A program made the translations under genes and the position numbers. The notes under the pieces were generated by a model, which was not told the origin of the DNA, ran no database searches, and was given only the letters and a program-made list of their open reading frames with translations. A DNA stretch of 64,000 nt from Rhizophagus irregularis (Eukaryota > Glomeromycota > Glomeromycetes > Glomerales > Glomeraceae), in contig NC_089441.1 of assembly GCF_026210795.1 (NCBI RefSeq), positions 2,108,001 through 2,172,000 on the forward strand, read 5' to 3'. Below are positions 1 through 11,861 of the stretch, one piece after another; position 1 is the first letter of the stretch, and each line of letters opens with the position of its first letter.

Positions 1-2110
1 TTAATGTTTATTATATACTCTAATTTTATCACATCAATGATTCAAAGGAAGATGCTCACATTCCCGTATTATTTCCTCTCATTTATTGCCGATGTTAACT
101 CTTGTACTATATAACAATCATGGACTTAACATTTGGTCTCCATATTGTATAATTACTACTATTACGTGAGTATAAAATAAACGTTATATCTTATTTGATC
201 CACATCTTTCCTATTCGTTCGTCTGTTTGATGTTTATTTTATAACCGTTACTAAGAAAGTAGTGTCCCTTCGAACTGAAATACAACAATATTCCTATTGT
301 TAAATATTATCTCCGAAGAGTTTACTAACTAAGACAATTACTACAGTGCTCTCGTTGAACAGCGTCCATGCATTAAAAATTCTTTGACTCTCCTGTTCAA
401 TAAAGGTATATTGATAAATATTGTAACGATTATCACACACAATTCATATTCGAAACCTAGTGTCTATCTATCCCAATGGAATAAATCACTCGAAAATCGA
501 GGAATTATTAACTAGAACAAATAGCTTGATCCGTTGTCATTTTTCATTTCTTAAGAATACAAAAGAGATTATTTAGGAAAAAGTAAATGGGTTCTGTACA
601 TACAATGCAATTTACTCATGCTGTACGTTCCCAATTAGTTCCAAACGAACTTTTAATTAGCGATGAGCAATCAACGTGTTCCCGAGAACATCGAGAACAT
701 AACAATAAAATTTTTAATAAAGGTCATTAATATATAGGTCTTGCACACAAAACAATAGTGTAACAGTCGCACGTGCCCCTTAAAAATTGTCGCAGTCGGC
801 AGTTCTCTGTCTGTGAATTACTATTGGTGCATTAAATAAGGACCTATACCTTTTTCATATTAGGTTACCATTTTTTGTAACGTAAGATCTAGATATCAAT
901 CTAATCTTGTAAATAAAAAGTTGACACGTCGTCTTCTTAGTAGAAATTAAGCGTACAAAATGATATACATTTAAGAATCTCAGAAAACGACCTAAATATT
1001 ATACTCGTCTCAGAAAAAGTAGAAATCGAAGAGTAAATGTAGACAACAATAAGAATAATACACGGAATTTATTGGTTCTCATGAAGGATACACAACATAG
1101 ATAGTGAGGTAGTTGAGTATGTTAAGATATTATTTATTCGACCGAAATTATACTATTTTCTATCGTTACCATTATACTCACACTATTTCTTATGTATATT
1201 TGTTAGTTAAGGGTATACTGTATCATAGCTTTATGGACATGAAACCACACCCACGATATGCTATATGATTATTTTTAGCATACAAACTACCCGTGTTATA
1301 GTTGCCTTCCTCTACTCTGTTGCTTGAATAACAAAAAAAAATGTCTTGGATGTCGTCCTATTACTATTAAGAGAGAAATAGTTATTTTTGTTGGTAACAT
1401 TAGTTTGGTAGTTAGGTGACGATATTCCATTTGCTTATACTTGGATATTGCTTTTTTTTTACTTGGAGAACATTGCGAAGAAATGTACAAACCACATTTT
1501 CTTTCAGGAGTGTAACAATTAATCACGTTTATAGAACTATTATTACTGCATGAGGTTTCATGTTGTCAGCAAATGGCCATATCATTCGAATTTTATAGAC
1601 AGATCACTACTGAAAACTTTATTTACATTAGGACATATGTTACTCACAGAGAAAGCAGCAATTTCCGTTTTTAACTGTCTAAGAACAACAGTTCATGCTA
1701 GACATATCTAACGTTGCATAACAAATTGTTGGAAAAAGAGTATTAGCTATGCATTCTTGTATCATAGATTAATGTGTACACAAATATATTTCGAATTAAA
1801 CACAATCATTGATATAATACTATCGAAGCTAACAAAGTACAAAAGTAATTGACAAATGTTCGTCCACAATTTTGCCATGAGAACACGCAATTAAAAAAAA
1901 CGACAAGAAATACCTGGAGGGCATTATCCCCCAAATTTCTCTCTTCTATCAAATCTGTTAATTTTTTTTACCCTCAGATGTTCATTCAATTTTAATGCCA
2001 TATCTTGAAATATATGTTTAAATCATTATAATAATTCTTCGCGCATTAGTTTATGGGAAGTTAATTTTGTCTTTATATTTATTAGCGTAATTCCTTATCT
2101 AATCAATATA
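1..2110. other. AT-rich spacer, no supported gene
   Basis: I see only short chance reading frames, homopolymer runs and no splice-bounded coding chain, TIR or poly(A) insertion here. Nothing in this stretch has an obvious second copy elsewhere in the window, so it lies outside the duplicated blocks that dominate the rest. Confidence 0.5.
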
Positions 2111-2116
2111 TGTATC

Positions 2117-2420
2117 GTTTCTTAGTTCAACTTCTGCCTTACTTGGTAACGCAACAACTTCACCTGCTCACTTACTTCTTTAATAACCTTTACCACTTCG
2201 CTGAGAAGATTTTCTGATATTTGTCTACTTCTGTGTCACCTGATTTGGCGAAGGGAGTCTTCCATTCTTCTTTTTTTCTCTCTCATTTTTATGAATTTTT
2301 TCTTCTTTCTTATCTACTTGCATGGGAGTTAATTCTTTCTTCTCATTTTTTTTTCTTGAAACCGACAGTTGATTTATCTTCAGTTATTTATCTTCTAATT
2401 GTTTTACCAAAGCTACATCT
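2117..2420 (-). pseudogene. possible degenerate coding remnant, charged
   Basis: Read on the minus strand, two adjoining frames give lysine/glutamate-rich peptide. One piece contains KELTPMQVDKKEE-like sequence. The other ends with about 30 residues of helical sequence (SEVVKVIKEVSEQVKLL) before a stop near 2117. A shift at an A-run joins them. I do not recognise the family. The alternative is that this is merely purine-rich low-complexity DNA that happens to be open, and I lean only slightly towards a real remnant. Confidence 0.2.
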
Positions 2421-3767
2421 ATATAATTAAAGAATTGTGATATTTTGAATAACCGTACAAATAAAATTACAATTGTAAGCGTCCCTACATCGTCCGTGAT
2501 CTATTGTGTAATATGTGTGATATGTAATCGCGTAATCCTACATATGACTTTGAATAATAGTAACTCGCGATCTCTAAATTATAATTATAACAGTTCTCAG
2601 AATTGTCAGACAAGAAATGCAGTCTATAAAGAAGTGTTGTATTATATACTTATTGTATAGGTCTCACAATCTGACCGATCAAATGGCTGAGATCGAAAAC
2701 AGCCTAAAGACTTATACAATAAGTGTTTTATTATATAGACTCTCACGTTAAATCAGTCACGAGTTAATTTATAGTCTATTTAAGGTTTTATTGTATAAAA
2801 TCTAATTTATTAATGTATTTGATAATGATTTAAACAGTATTCATTTATTATATATAATCAATAAAGCTATTCAATAAATGTAAAAAAAAATACAGTGATC
2901 CTATAAGGATATATAATAAAATACTAATAACAAGGATTAAATAATGTGAAAAAAAAAAAATATTGTTGACTCATGTGCCACTTTATTGATGTACCCAATA
3001 CGGCCATATCTAATTAAAAATTAAAAATTTCTAATTAATAAAAAACAATTGTCGTCATACTTGTATCAGTCTCTATTTTCAAGTTGTTCATGAGTAGAAT
3101 TTATTTCACCTACTATCTTTATTTTTTAAATATATTTATTTATTATTTATAAATTTATAAATTTAATCACATTTCAAAAAAATATTTACCTGAATAAAGA
3201 AAACTAAAATATAATTAGCAATTTTAACTGAAGCTTTCTTCTTCATCCCATATTTTGCATCAGATATTGTTGTATATTCAATATCTCTATTACTTCTACT
3301 ATCCCTATGATTGTCGTTATTCTCATCATCATAATTATTAATTACTATTAATTTCTTCAGCAACAAAAGTTGCTTCAATTGTTTGATAAATTAACATATA
3401 AACATTTCCTTTTTTTCATTTTTACGAATTTTATATAATAAAATATCAATAGTAATTTTTAACTATTACCAACTTCTCAGACAATTAATTATACCTGCGG
3501 TTATGCAATTCAAAATGAGAAAATCATTTGCTGTGTAATATCAGATAATTCGATATGGATCCGTATAGCCTAAAAATTGCATAAAAAGACCATTATTAAC
3601 TAGTATTCAAAGATTTCCTGCGACTTATCTCTTCAACGTCAACATCGATAATAGATAATCGTTTCAAGTATCGTATTATTCACTTTTTAGGCTATTATAT
3701 AAATAGGATAGGGGTTAAACGTTTGAGTACATATTATCAAGGACTGAACTAGTAAATAACCTAAAAA

Positions 3768-3900
3768 TGTTAGAGTGTAACGGAAATTAAAACGCTTAAT
3801 GCATTTTTATTTCAAAAAAAGGTTAAGTAATAACTTTCTTTTAATGTAGCATTAAGCGGTAAATACAAATTTGTATAAATCATTAAACGCGTAAAATTAT
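3768..3900 (+). repeat. dispersed repeat shared with 37850-38040 and 62520-62690
   Basis: The segment starting TTAGAGTGTAACGGAAATTA and continuing through CATTAAGCG-type motifs recurs at about 37865-38040 (same strand) and 62520-62680 (opposite strand). This copy is shortened internally. It has palindromic CGCTTAATG/CATTAAGCG pieces but no transposase, so it could be a small non-autonomous element or a stray piece of the duplicated block. Confidence 0.55.
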
Positions 3901-4109
3901 AGGGTTATTTATTGTTACCAGAATCACATGACAATTTCACGGGTCCTGATCTGGATAGACAGCATGTTTGTCTAGGTGAATTAAGATCGATTAGATAAAA
4001 TTTTAATTAAGATAGTAAGATCGAAAAGGATTAATTAACAATTCATATAGTATTTGAAACGTTACAGTAACAATAAATGTAGTCTATAGCCTAACGCCCT
4101 AACCTGCTT

Positions 4110-5949
4110 TTAATTTTTTTGAAGACAGCAGAGCCAAATTTTGGCCAAATGATAATTGGCATTTAACTGCGGCTAAAGATTAAGTGGTGATCATCACCAT
4201 ACTATCCTAATTTTTGGTAGTGGTGATAGATTTATTGGCTATATTTTGACCATTTTAGTCATGGACAAACCATCCAACCCCGACAAATGGCTAAAGGCCA
4301 TGCGCCAATTAGTTGTAAAATTTCACTTTTCAAAAAAAACAGGAATTAGAATTTGTTAAAAAACTGCTATGTCAAGTATCAACGGATATTAGGATTCATT
4401 ATACATTTGAATTTCTATGAACTTACATGATATTCGTGAAATGGCACTAGAATAATAACAAGTCACACAAGTCACAGTGTTAAGAGAATAATTTTTCTCC
4501 TCTCCACTTTCTTTATCCTCATTTCATATTCTTTTTCTCATTTTCATTTTTCCTTCACAAAGTTTGGAATCATGAAAGCGAGAGGTTATGCGGTGTATAG
4601 ATGTACATATTGTACTAATATTTATTGCAGTTCAACAATTTTTATTAACAAATTCTTTTTGAACAGTAATAATAATTACTTTAATTTTTAATAGTAATAG
4701 GATTATTAACTATTATTAGTTCGTAATTATAAGTTAAAAATAGAAATACTAATTTAAAACGTAATTTCTGAAAACTCCGTGAATACGATACATTTACGAG
4801 AAAATAATTTAAGTAACTTTGGATAATTTTCATGTTTGAGACCGTGAATATGATACATTTACGGAAACAACATGGAATAAAAAATACGAAATAAATTTTT
4901 TACTGTATCATCTCTAGTAAATTATTATATATTTATATTACCCTGAATAAGTTAAGTGTACTATTGTAACGTGTAGCATGTCTCCATACGGATTGTTATC
5001 TTAAAATAGATCGGTTTAACCGGTGAAGGAATGTCTCATAAAAATTTTAAAAAATTTAATATAATGCTCCATTTTTTATGCTGTGTTACTTACCCTCGCT
5101 CACTATCATTGTTTTGCTCTTAATTAAGATATAAACTTTTATGAAATACTGTTCTGCTTCATCAGAGTTGTCTTACAAATGGTAATGGTTTCATATCTCA
5201 AGGTACAATAGATGAGGAATAATATGTTAAAATGTCAGCAAATTGGATTGTTTATTACGCCATTTTGCATCCAGAAAGATGAAACATAAGCTTATACACC
5301 AAATGTCAAAAATTTTCTACCAGCAGTGATACTAAAATTATGATAAATTAAATATTATTTGTGTGCATAATTTATGATATGTTTTTTATTTATCCCAGTG
5401 CTTATGGTTTAATTGCTTCCAAAGTTTACTTGTACAAGGTAATAGACGTTTTACTACTAACTCTCTTTGACATGCGCATATCAAATACTAGAATTACTTT
5501 CAAAGAGTGTCAGACTAAAACAATTAATTTTTCCATTTAAATTATAATTAACTATTAATAGACTAGTTCAAATTTCTATAACATACTTATTACAGCATTT
5601 ATTTTACATATGTGAATAAAACAGGATTTTGAAAGTAGTATAATAATAGCTAGAAATGCTTGAAATTGTATTACAATATAAATCATCCCCCCTTTTTTGG
5701 GGGGGGATTTTTTTTCTTTTTTTTTGTTTGTTTTTTTTTGAAGCACGTTTGGTTTTTTTTTTTAAAATACGTTTTTTTTTCTTTTTTTTTTGAAACACGC
5801 TTGTTTCTTTTTTTTCGAAACATGTTTGATAAAAAGAAAAGTTATTAATAGTTAATAAACAAATCAAGATATAAATGACGAGAAACATATATAAGTGTTC
5901 TGTAATCCCCAAGTAAAAAATTAAACATTTTTCAAGTCTCTTAATAAAA
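4110..5949 (+). promoter_or_regulatory. duplicated 5' region of gene copy 1
   Basis: This block lines up with 16220-18119 (same strand) and 52000-53990 (opposite strand), the upstream regions of the other gene copies. Shared marks include the TGATCATCAC motif near 4190, a CT-rich stretch near 4495-4560, the GTAACGTGTAG...ATGTCTC stretch near 4970, and a TATA-like box CATATATAAG at 5887 followed by TGTTCTGTAAT. The region 5690-5825 is nearly pure T with G runs and is an expansion not seen in the other copies. The block shows that roughly 1.8 kb of 5' sequence travelled with the gene when it was duplicated. Confidence 0.7.
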
Positions 5950-5990
5950 ATGTTCAATTAAAAGCGTTGATCACCTTTATCTGTTTAATA

Positions 5991-7001
5991 CCAAATGTCC
6001 TTAAAAACCTCACTTCACAACGTCAAACTATTTGCATTTTTGGAATGAAGGAATATGTTCCCAAACAAAAATCCATAAATTAACTGGTATTCCCCTTTCA
6101 ACAATTAAATATAACATCAAAAAATTGAAAGAAACTGGCAATATTTTGCATAGAAAAGGGAATGGACATCCTAAAAAAACAACGGGTTATTCATTACGAT
6201 CACTTAACCGATATATTCGTCAAAATAATTCACAAAATTGTCAAGAAATGGTTTAAATGTGTCTCATGTGCAGTAGGGAACTTGGTTATAGAAACAGTTT
6301 ACCAATTGGGACGCCTATGCTAACAGCTGCTCAAAAAGTAAAGCGTATTGAGTGGGCTCAAGATCACCTTAATGATCGATGAGAAAAAACATTATTTTCT
6401 GACGAGACAGCATTTCAATTGTTTAGAAATACAATAAATATTGGCATAAGGTCCTAGCCAATTCGGCCTCTTCCAAAAAATCGGCAAAAAGTTTTAGCAT
6501 GGGCTGAATTTGCGCTAATGGAAAAACAAGTTTGTTTTGCTTTACACAAATTATGGTGCTAGATTTTATATTGAAATTTTACGGTAGCATATTCCAGAAA
6601 TTAGAAGAATGCTTGGTAGAAGGTGGATGTTCCAACAGGATAATAATCCAAAGCATACACGTTCCCGATATTATTGATTGGCTTTCAAACAGCCCAGACC
6701 TTAACTCCATTGAAAATTTATGGAGTATTGTTAAGTATAATGTGGAAAAACGTATGCGCAAAATATTGATGAATTGAAACAATTTATGGCTGAAGAATGG
6801 AATAAAATTCCAGATAGTTTTTTGGTTAATCTTATCCAATCAATAAAGAGACGATGTCAGCTTGTTATTGATTTATTTAATTTTTATATCATTAGAAAGC
6901 TCTAGTTTTAAACTTTCAAACAAGTTATTTATGTTAAAATTGATGCATTATTGTTGGTTCAATAAGAGTTTTCAGAGATCAATTTTTTTCTTAACACACT
7001 G
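5991..7001 (+). mobile_element. Tc1/mariner element type A, degenerate, in gene copy 1
   Basis: A DNA transposase relic in several frames. The N-terminal helix-turn-helix region is at 6032-6256 (TKIHKLTGIPLSTIKYNIKK). The middle contains SDETAFQLF. The C-terminal SPDLNSIENLWSIVK at 6690-6740 carries the final acidic residue of the triad. Comparing the copies gives a D34E spacing for the last two catalytic residues, as in Tc1. The right TIR ends ...TTAACACACTG followed by TA at 7002-7003; the left TIR is eroded. Stops and frameshifts (for example near 6256, 6380 and 6775) make it inactive. The same insertion at the same gene position appears at 36303-37279 and 42799-43815. Confidence 0.88.
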
Positions 7002-7490
7002 TATCCCTTCAAGATATGATATCACCCAAAATATATCATTCATTTACGAAGAACCAATTAATGGTCTAAAACTTTACACTACTTTAGTCACTGTTGATTA
7101 TTTGATGATTTGGATGGCCTTTGAAGATGAAGATCCAGAATGCATGTTACCTTATTTCCATCTACGAATAATAAATAAAATAACGGGACAAACCAATTAT
7201 ATAGATCTTAATTATACTCTTCCCGCGGAAGCAGTTTACCCCATTAATATTAACCTTTTACCTTTAACTGATAATTATATGATGTTGTTTTATGATAAAA
7301 CAACAAATGGTATTATGGATTAATTTTCAATTACAACAGTGAAATTTTAAGTAAGTTTAAATGATGGAACATCCTCATTTATGAAGGTCAATAATAATGA
7401 CTCAATAATAATTCTTCTTTTTAGCGAAATATATTTAGGAAATGCTAAAAAACATAGTATATTATCAAATAAAGGGTTTATTAATATTGG

Positions 7491-8699
7491 AAAGCCAGAC
7501 GAGTCCAGCCCTGGAAAGTTTTGACTTATTTAAGTCGCAAAAGGACCTGGAAGACACACTATCGAAGGCGGCCGAAAAGGAGATGGAACAAAATGGACTT
7601 TCGGACTTTCAAGGAGGTGAAAGATCAAGTGGAAAGAGAACGGAACGAAAGAAGGAGCCAACGAAACTTAAGAAAACAAGCGCTATTTGAACGACAAGAA
7701 AGAAACCTTTCATTTGGGTCGATAGATTCGGACAAAATTCAAGGTCGTATGAATGGAGCTTGGACAGGCTTTTAGAAAAGGAGGAGAATATGAGTAGAGA
7801 AGTGATACATCCCTCGGTCGAACCTGAGGAAGTAGTAAACGTTGTCAACAACCTTAGGAACGACCCTCAATCACGTGATCCGGAGAAGGCAGACGACGCA
7901 AAAAAAGAAGAATGCATCGAACGTCTTGTCAATAAATCAGATAATTACGAATTAACAGAGGATGATGTGGTTGAATTCATTAATGAATATAAAGAGATAC
8001 AATACAAAGGAGCGGAGGAAGTAGATGATGAGGGCGACCACCATTTCTGGAAAAGATTACGCATCATCTGGTAATAAACGAAATTGTGGAACAAAAGATT
8101 AATCCACAATTTAAGCCATATAGCTCTAATCGGATTCCAAGTAAAGAGGAGGTAGAAGAGTTTGACGCTAATAATGAGAAGATGAAGAAACGTCTTGCGA
8201 AAGAAGACAAGACGAAAAGAGTGGAAATCGAAAACCAGTGGACAGGCCAAAGAAGATAAGGGCAACTGATAACGAAAAGGTTTAGTGTTATCGAGTGTTT
8301 AAAGGGTAGTAAGTTTTTAGGATAGTTTTCGTAAATGCGGGTTTTTTGCTAGATATCGTAGATGGTAATTTTTTACAAAAAATGTACGTATGTACCACGA
8401 TGTCAAATTTAGCTAACAAATGACCATTTCAAATTTGTTTTTATTATTTTTGGAGGGGTTAATTTAATTCTAAGGTTCAACAGTAAAAAAGGTGTAACTG
8501 TTAGTTTTTACAATAGCCGAACTAAAGGATAGGCCGGTAACATTGTTCATAGTTAGGAAGAATAACAATGGCGTGGTATGACAGGAGTGGCATCTATTTG
8601 ATGTGCATAAATGTAGGTTATACGGGTTTGCCGGTGTAAGTTCTGCATCCTATACTAATAAAATTCGGTAATAAATACCATAAAAAAAAAAGCTAGACG
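7491..8699 (+). mobile_element. poly(A)-tailed retroposed insert with target-site duplication
   Basis: Exon 2 of copy 1 is interrupted after AAAGCCAGACG (7491-7501) and resumes after a run of A with AAAGCTAGACG (8689-8699), an 11 bp near-identical duplication. The insert ends with two AATAAA-like signals (about 8658 and 8671) and then ten A. Its body reads as charged helical protein in shifted frames: about 7580-7775 (FKEVKDQVERERNERRSQ) and 7760-8250 (EPEEVVNVVNNLRND; VEEFDANNEKMKKRL). Stops fall at 8072 and 8258, followed by a 3' untranslated-like tail. This is the hallmark of LINE-machinery retroposition of a polyadenylated RNA. I cannot name the source gene; it could be a processed pseudogene or a truncated LINE. 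Confidence 0.75.
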
Positions 8700-9517
8700 T
8701 AGCAACATGGAATTGGTATAGCACTCCGTAAGTATTTTTATGAATAAACAATTTTTTTTTTGAAAATATTTTATTGTTCAGTCGATTAACTTTTTCATCT
8801 AATATTACAACAGGAGAAGTGGTGGAACATAGTAGTGGCGAATTTCATGCGCCAAACCTACCATCGTATACCTTAGTAGATAGTTTAAATTTTGATTTAG
8901 TGGATGTAGGTTTTGTTTCTGTATAATTTAAAATATGAAACGAAAGGATCATCAGTAATAAAAGATCCAAATCTTCAATACTGGAAAATTTACGAGTCAT
9001 TTTTAAAAGAGAAGCAGATTTCCTACAAAATCCTCTCTACTTTACCAAACTACTCAGAAAGTAAATAATATAACACTTAGATCATGTTCCCGACTTAAAG
9101 TATAATGCTGAAGGATATATATGCTTTACTATCAATGCATATTTTCTTGATAGCCGTATAATAGCATATACAGCTACCCTATTATATTCATGTTCTGTAA
9201 TAGTTGGTTCAATATATATTAAAACATTATGTCATTAATTATATAATTTACATTACAACATGTACAGTATATCAATATAATGTTTTTACATTTACAAAAA
9301 TAATAAATAAAATATCTTTTTATTAACCTTAATACAACAATTACAATGTATTCTTAAAAATGTATCTATTGCATTGGTTACATCTATATGATCAAAAATA
9401 AAATAAAAGAAATTAAGGTTGCTTTCAACTAAATTCCTAAAAGACAATGCGTTTAAAAAAGAAACAAAGAATTAGTAAAAGTTAAAGGAAATGAGTGAAT
9501 AAAGAAAGGCTACTCAC

Positions 9518-9549
9518 TTTATTCGAATCAAAAGCCCAAATAGCTTCGC
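9518..9549 (-). other. exon-like micro-cassette
   Basis: On the minus strand a T-rich tract ending TTTAG precedes GCGAAGCTATTTGGGCTTTT..., and the unit ends at GTGAGT (complement of 9512-9517). It is 32 nt long. It resembles cassettes in the 25755-29251 element (shared TTTTGG/TTGG motifs). It is not clearly coding. Confidence 0.5.
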
Positions 9550-10113
9550 CTAAAAAAAAGGGAATAAACAAATTAATAAAAGATAAAAATGGTAAAATAG
9601 AAATAGTAAAAAAAGAACAATACTCGCCTTGAATCCCCACCAAAATGGAATTATTGGGAAATCGTATGTAAAAAAAAGATCACACAATTAGGCGATTTCC
9701 CTATAAAAATGTTTGTCCAATAAATATTCGGAATGGGGTCAATTTTTCCGGACATTCGCACGCTATTATACAATATTTATTACAATTTAATACAAGATGC
9801 GGAGATTGAGAATTTTTAACCACATAAAAAACGTACAATATCATGATGAATGTCCGGACAATATTTTTATAGGGTTTGTGTAATACAAGTTTCACAATTA
9901 AGTTTTTTAATAAATGCAAGTGAAGACGAAAAAAAAAACGAAAGAAGGGCAAAAAAAGGAAGAAAGAAACGAAAAGAAGAGAGAAAAGAAATGAAAATGA
10001 AAATGAAAGAAAATAAAAAGGAAAAGAGGACGAAAAAGGAGAAGAAAAGGAGACGAATGAATTAGTAAAGTTAAAAAGAAAAAAAAAGAAGAGAAAAAAA
10101 ATAAAAAACTTAC

Positions 10114-10140
10114 CAAGTTTTATCAAAATCGAAGCTATAC
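10114..10140 (-). other. exon-like micro-cassette
   Basis: Minus strand: TTCTTTTTAG, then a 27 nt unit beginning GTATAGCTTCGATTTTG, then GTAAGT (complement of 10108-10113). The match to both splice consensus ends is excellent. Confidence 0.55.
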
Positions 10141-10452
10141 CTAAAAAGAAAACAAAAGAAGTAGAAGAGTGATAAAAGAAAGATAAATGAAAAAATGGGA
10201 AAGAAAAAGAATGGAAGAAAGAGAAAAAAGAAAGGGGAGGAAGAGAGATAAAAAAAGAGGAATGAGGAAAGAGGAAAAAAAGAAAAGAGAGACGAAAATA
10301 AGGATGTGGGACGAAAAAAAGGATAGGAGGCGAAAACAAAGGATAGGAGACAAAAAAAAAAGGATGGGAGACGGAAAAAAGGAGAGAGAAAGAGAAGGAT
10401 GAATAAGTAGAGGCAAAGAAAATGAAAATAACAAAAGAAATGAGAAACTTAC

Positions 10453-10491
10453 CTAGATCTTATTGAAATGGAAACCAGAAGATGCGTGTAC
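10453..10491 (-). other. exon-like micro-cassette
   Basis: Minus strand: TTTCTTTTTAG, then a 39 nt unit containing CTTCTGGTTTCC, then GTAAGT (complement of 10447-10452). The CTGGTTTC core resembles the TCTGGTTCTTGG of the cassette at 28271. Confidence 0.55.
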
Positions 10492-11539
10492 CTAAAAAGA
10501 AATAAAGAAAAAGACTTAACTCTGAAAGTTAAAAAAAGCCGCAACACCATGTGTTTGTGTAATATAAATTATAAGATTCGTCTAGAAAATGATGTGAAAG
10601 AAAGAACGAAAGTAAAGTAAAAAGTAAGGAAGAAAAAAAGATAAAAGAAAGGAAAAAAGAAACAAAAAAAATAGAAGGAAAAAAAAGAAAAAGAAAACAA
10701 AAAAGGAAAATAAGGAGGAAAGAAACAACTAAATTAACAAAGGTAAAGGGAAAACGATAAAAAATTTTAATTTGAAAATAAAAAAGACGCGTTTATAAAA
10801 AGTCTAATTTTTGCGCCGATCAGATTTGTTACACAACAGATCAATAGGGGAAACGAAAAATAGAGGAAAAAAGAAGAAACAAAAAAAAGAAGGAAAAGAA
10901 GGGAGGTGGGAGACAAAAAAAGAAAAGGGGGAAGGAAGACAAAAAAAAGGAGATAAAAAAAGGGAAGGGAAAAAGGGAAGTGAAAAAAAAGAAGGGAAAG
11001 GGGGTAAGAAAGAGAAGGAGAGGAGACGGAAAAAAAGGAAAAGGAAGAAGGAAGACGAAAAAAAAGAAAAAAAGAAGAATGAATTAGTGTACTTTGACTT
11101 TCGCGCGTATCTAAAATCACGTGATCTGTGGCGTAGTTCGATTTTGGAAATTGGCGCATTCAAGTATAGAATAGGCAGATTGTTCGTAATGGATATAGTA
11201 TACTTAGTGTATATGAATATTGTAATAATATTTGATATGCTTAATATAATATTTACATAATACCTTAACTGTTAAATTAATGTGAATTTTAAGTCTATTT
11301 ACTCTATTAGCATGATCTATACCAACATATATATTACTAATTAATGTATGACAAATATTCTTTTATATGTCAAATACTGTATCAATAACCATATTGTCAT
11401 GCATGATATCTTTATAACATATCAAAATCCATGATAATAATATAATAAAAGGATTGTAATATACTATCAAAAAAACATACATTGATAGCAAAGTGTGTTA
11501 TAACATTAAATAATACGATTACGAATAACAGATAATGAA

Positions 11540-11861
11540 ACTATTGATTACAATAGATAAAACAAAGAATATCATACTAAATAATAATAAATAAGAAAAT
11601 AAGTAATCAATTAAATTAATCTTAGAATAAAATCAGATATAAATAAAATAATATTAAATGAAATTTCTTACTTTGTCGCAGAGTTTCTTCCTTCGGAATT
11701 TTTTAGACTCGCTGAAACATGTAAAATTCTTCAAAATAATTTTCTGTAAAGTAAAGAATATAAATTTAATGAAATATTAATCATTTACAAATGTCAAAAA
11801 TATTTAATGAACACACTTACGGGTCATTGTAAAAGGTGCGCTTTCATCAATTAAAGACGTA
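11540..11861 (-). pseudogene. 3' fragment of the orphan membrane gene, cut by Tc1-B
   Basis: Minus-strand exon 7 start (11540-11600), intron, a shortened exon 6 (about 11680-11750) and the end of exon 5 (11817-11861, DESAPFTMTR) are recognisable. Exon 6 has lost most of its transmembrane segment. The Tc1-B element sits at the TA within the exon 5 codons for Thr-Ser-Leu. The fragment equals 39970-40242 and, reversed, 59614-60270. Confidence 0.75.

Larger units (their letters stand above)
9906..11086 (+). repeat. purine-rich low-complexity tracts
   Basis: The plus strand is almost all A and G at 9906-10060, 10070-10110, 10141-10410, 10590-10760 and 10850-11086, with the complementary polypyrimidine on the minus strand. 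The long Lys/Glu/Arg or Ser/Phe/Leu frames here are composition artefacts. Between the tracts sit the splice-like cassettes, so on the minus strand the layout is long pyrimidine tract, AG, short exon-like unit, GTAAGT. Confidence 0.7.
9124..11493. mobile_element. 2.37 kb TIR element interrupting exon 3 of copy 1
   Basis: The ends are 30 bp inverted repeats with 26 matches: left CTTTACTATCAATGCATA at 9124, right ...TTGATAGCAAAG ending 11493. The gene reads ...GGATATATATG before the element and TGTGTTATAAC after it. The uninterrupted copies read ATATATGTGTTAT, so a 2 bp (TG) duplication is implied. The inside has no recognisable transposase. It holds long purine runs and at least three exon-like cassettes on the minus strand. 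It may be non-autonomous, or encode its protein in tiny exons. The boundary evidence is strong because the empty site exists in other copies. Confidence 0.75.
5950..11529 (+). pseudogene. orphan membrane-protein gene, copy 1 (three insertions, truncated)
   Basis: This is the same family as the intact gene at 48727-51911. Pieces in order: first codons 5950-5990; remainder of exon 1 at 7004-7350 (FIYEEPINGLKLYTTL region); exon 2 at 7434-7501 and 8689-8727; exon 3 from about 8813-9123 and 11494-11529. A Tc1 element (5991-7001), a poly(A)-tailed insert (7502-8688) and a TIR element (9124-11493) interrupt it. One T is missing near the start relative to the intact copy, so the annotated ATG runs into TAA after three codons. 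The intron 2 acceptor (TTTTAG) is deleted. After 11529 the sequence flips into the opposite-strand 3' exons of another copy, which marks an inversion breakpoint. Confidence 0.85.

Noticed and set aside
5604-5957. Open frames across the T/G homopolymer region before copy 1
   Set aside because: They consist of poly-Phe/Lys runs from a T-tract expansion within the gene's 5' region.
9701-11260. Long Lys/Glu/Arg-rich and Ser/Phe/Leu-rich open frames on both strands
   Set aside because: They overlap each other in several frames over purine-rich low-complexity DNA; open length comes from composition, not coding.
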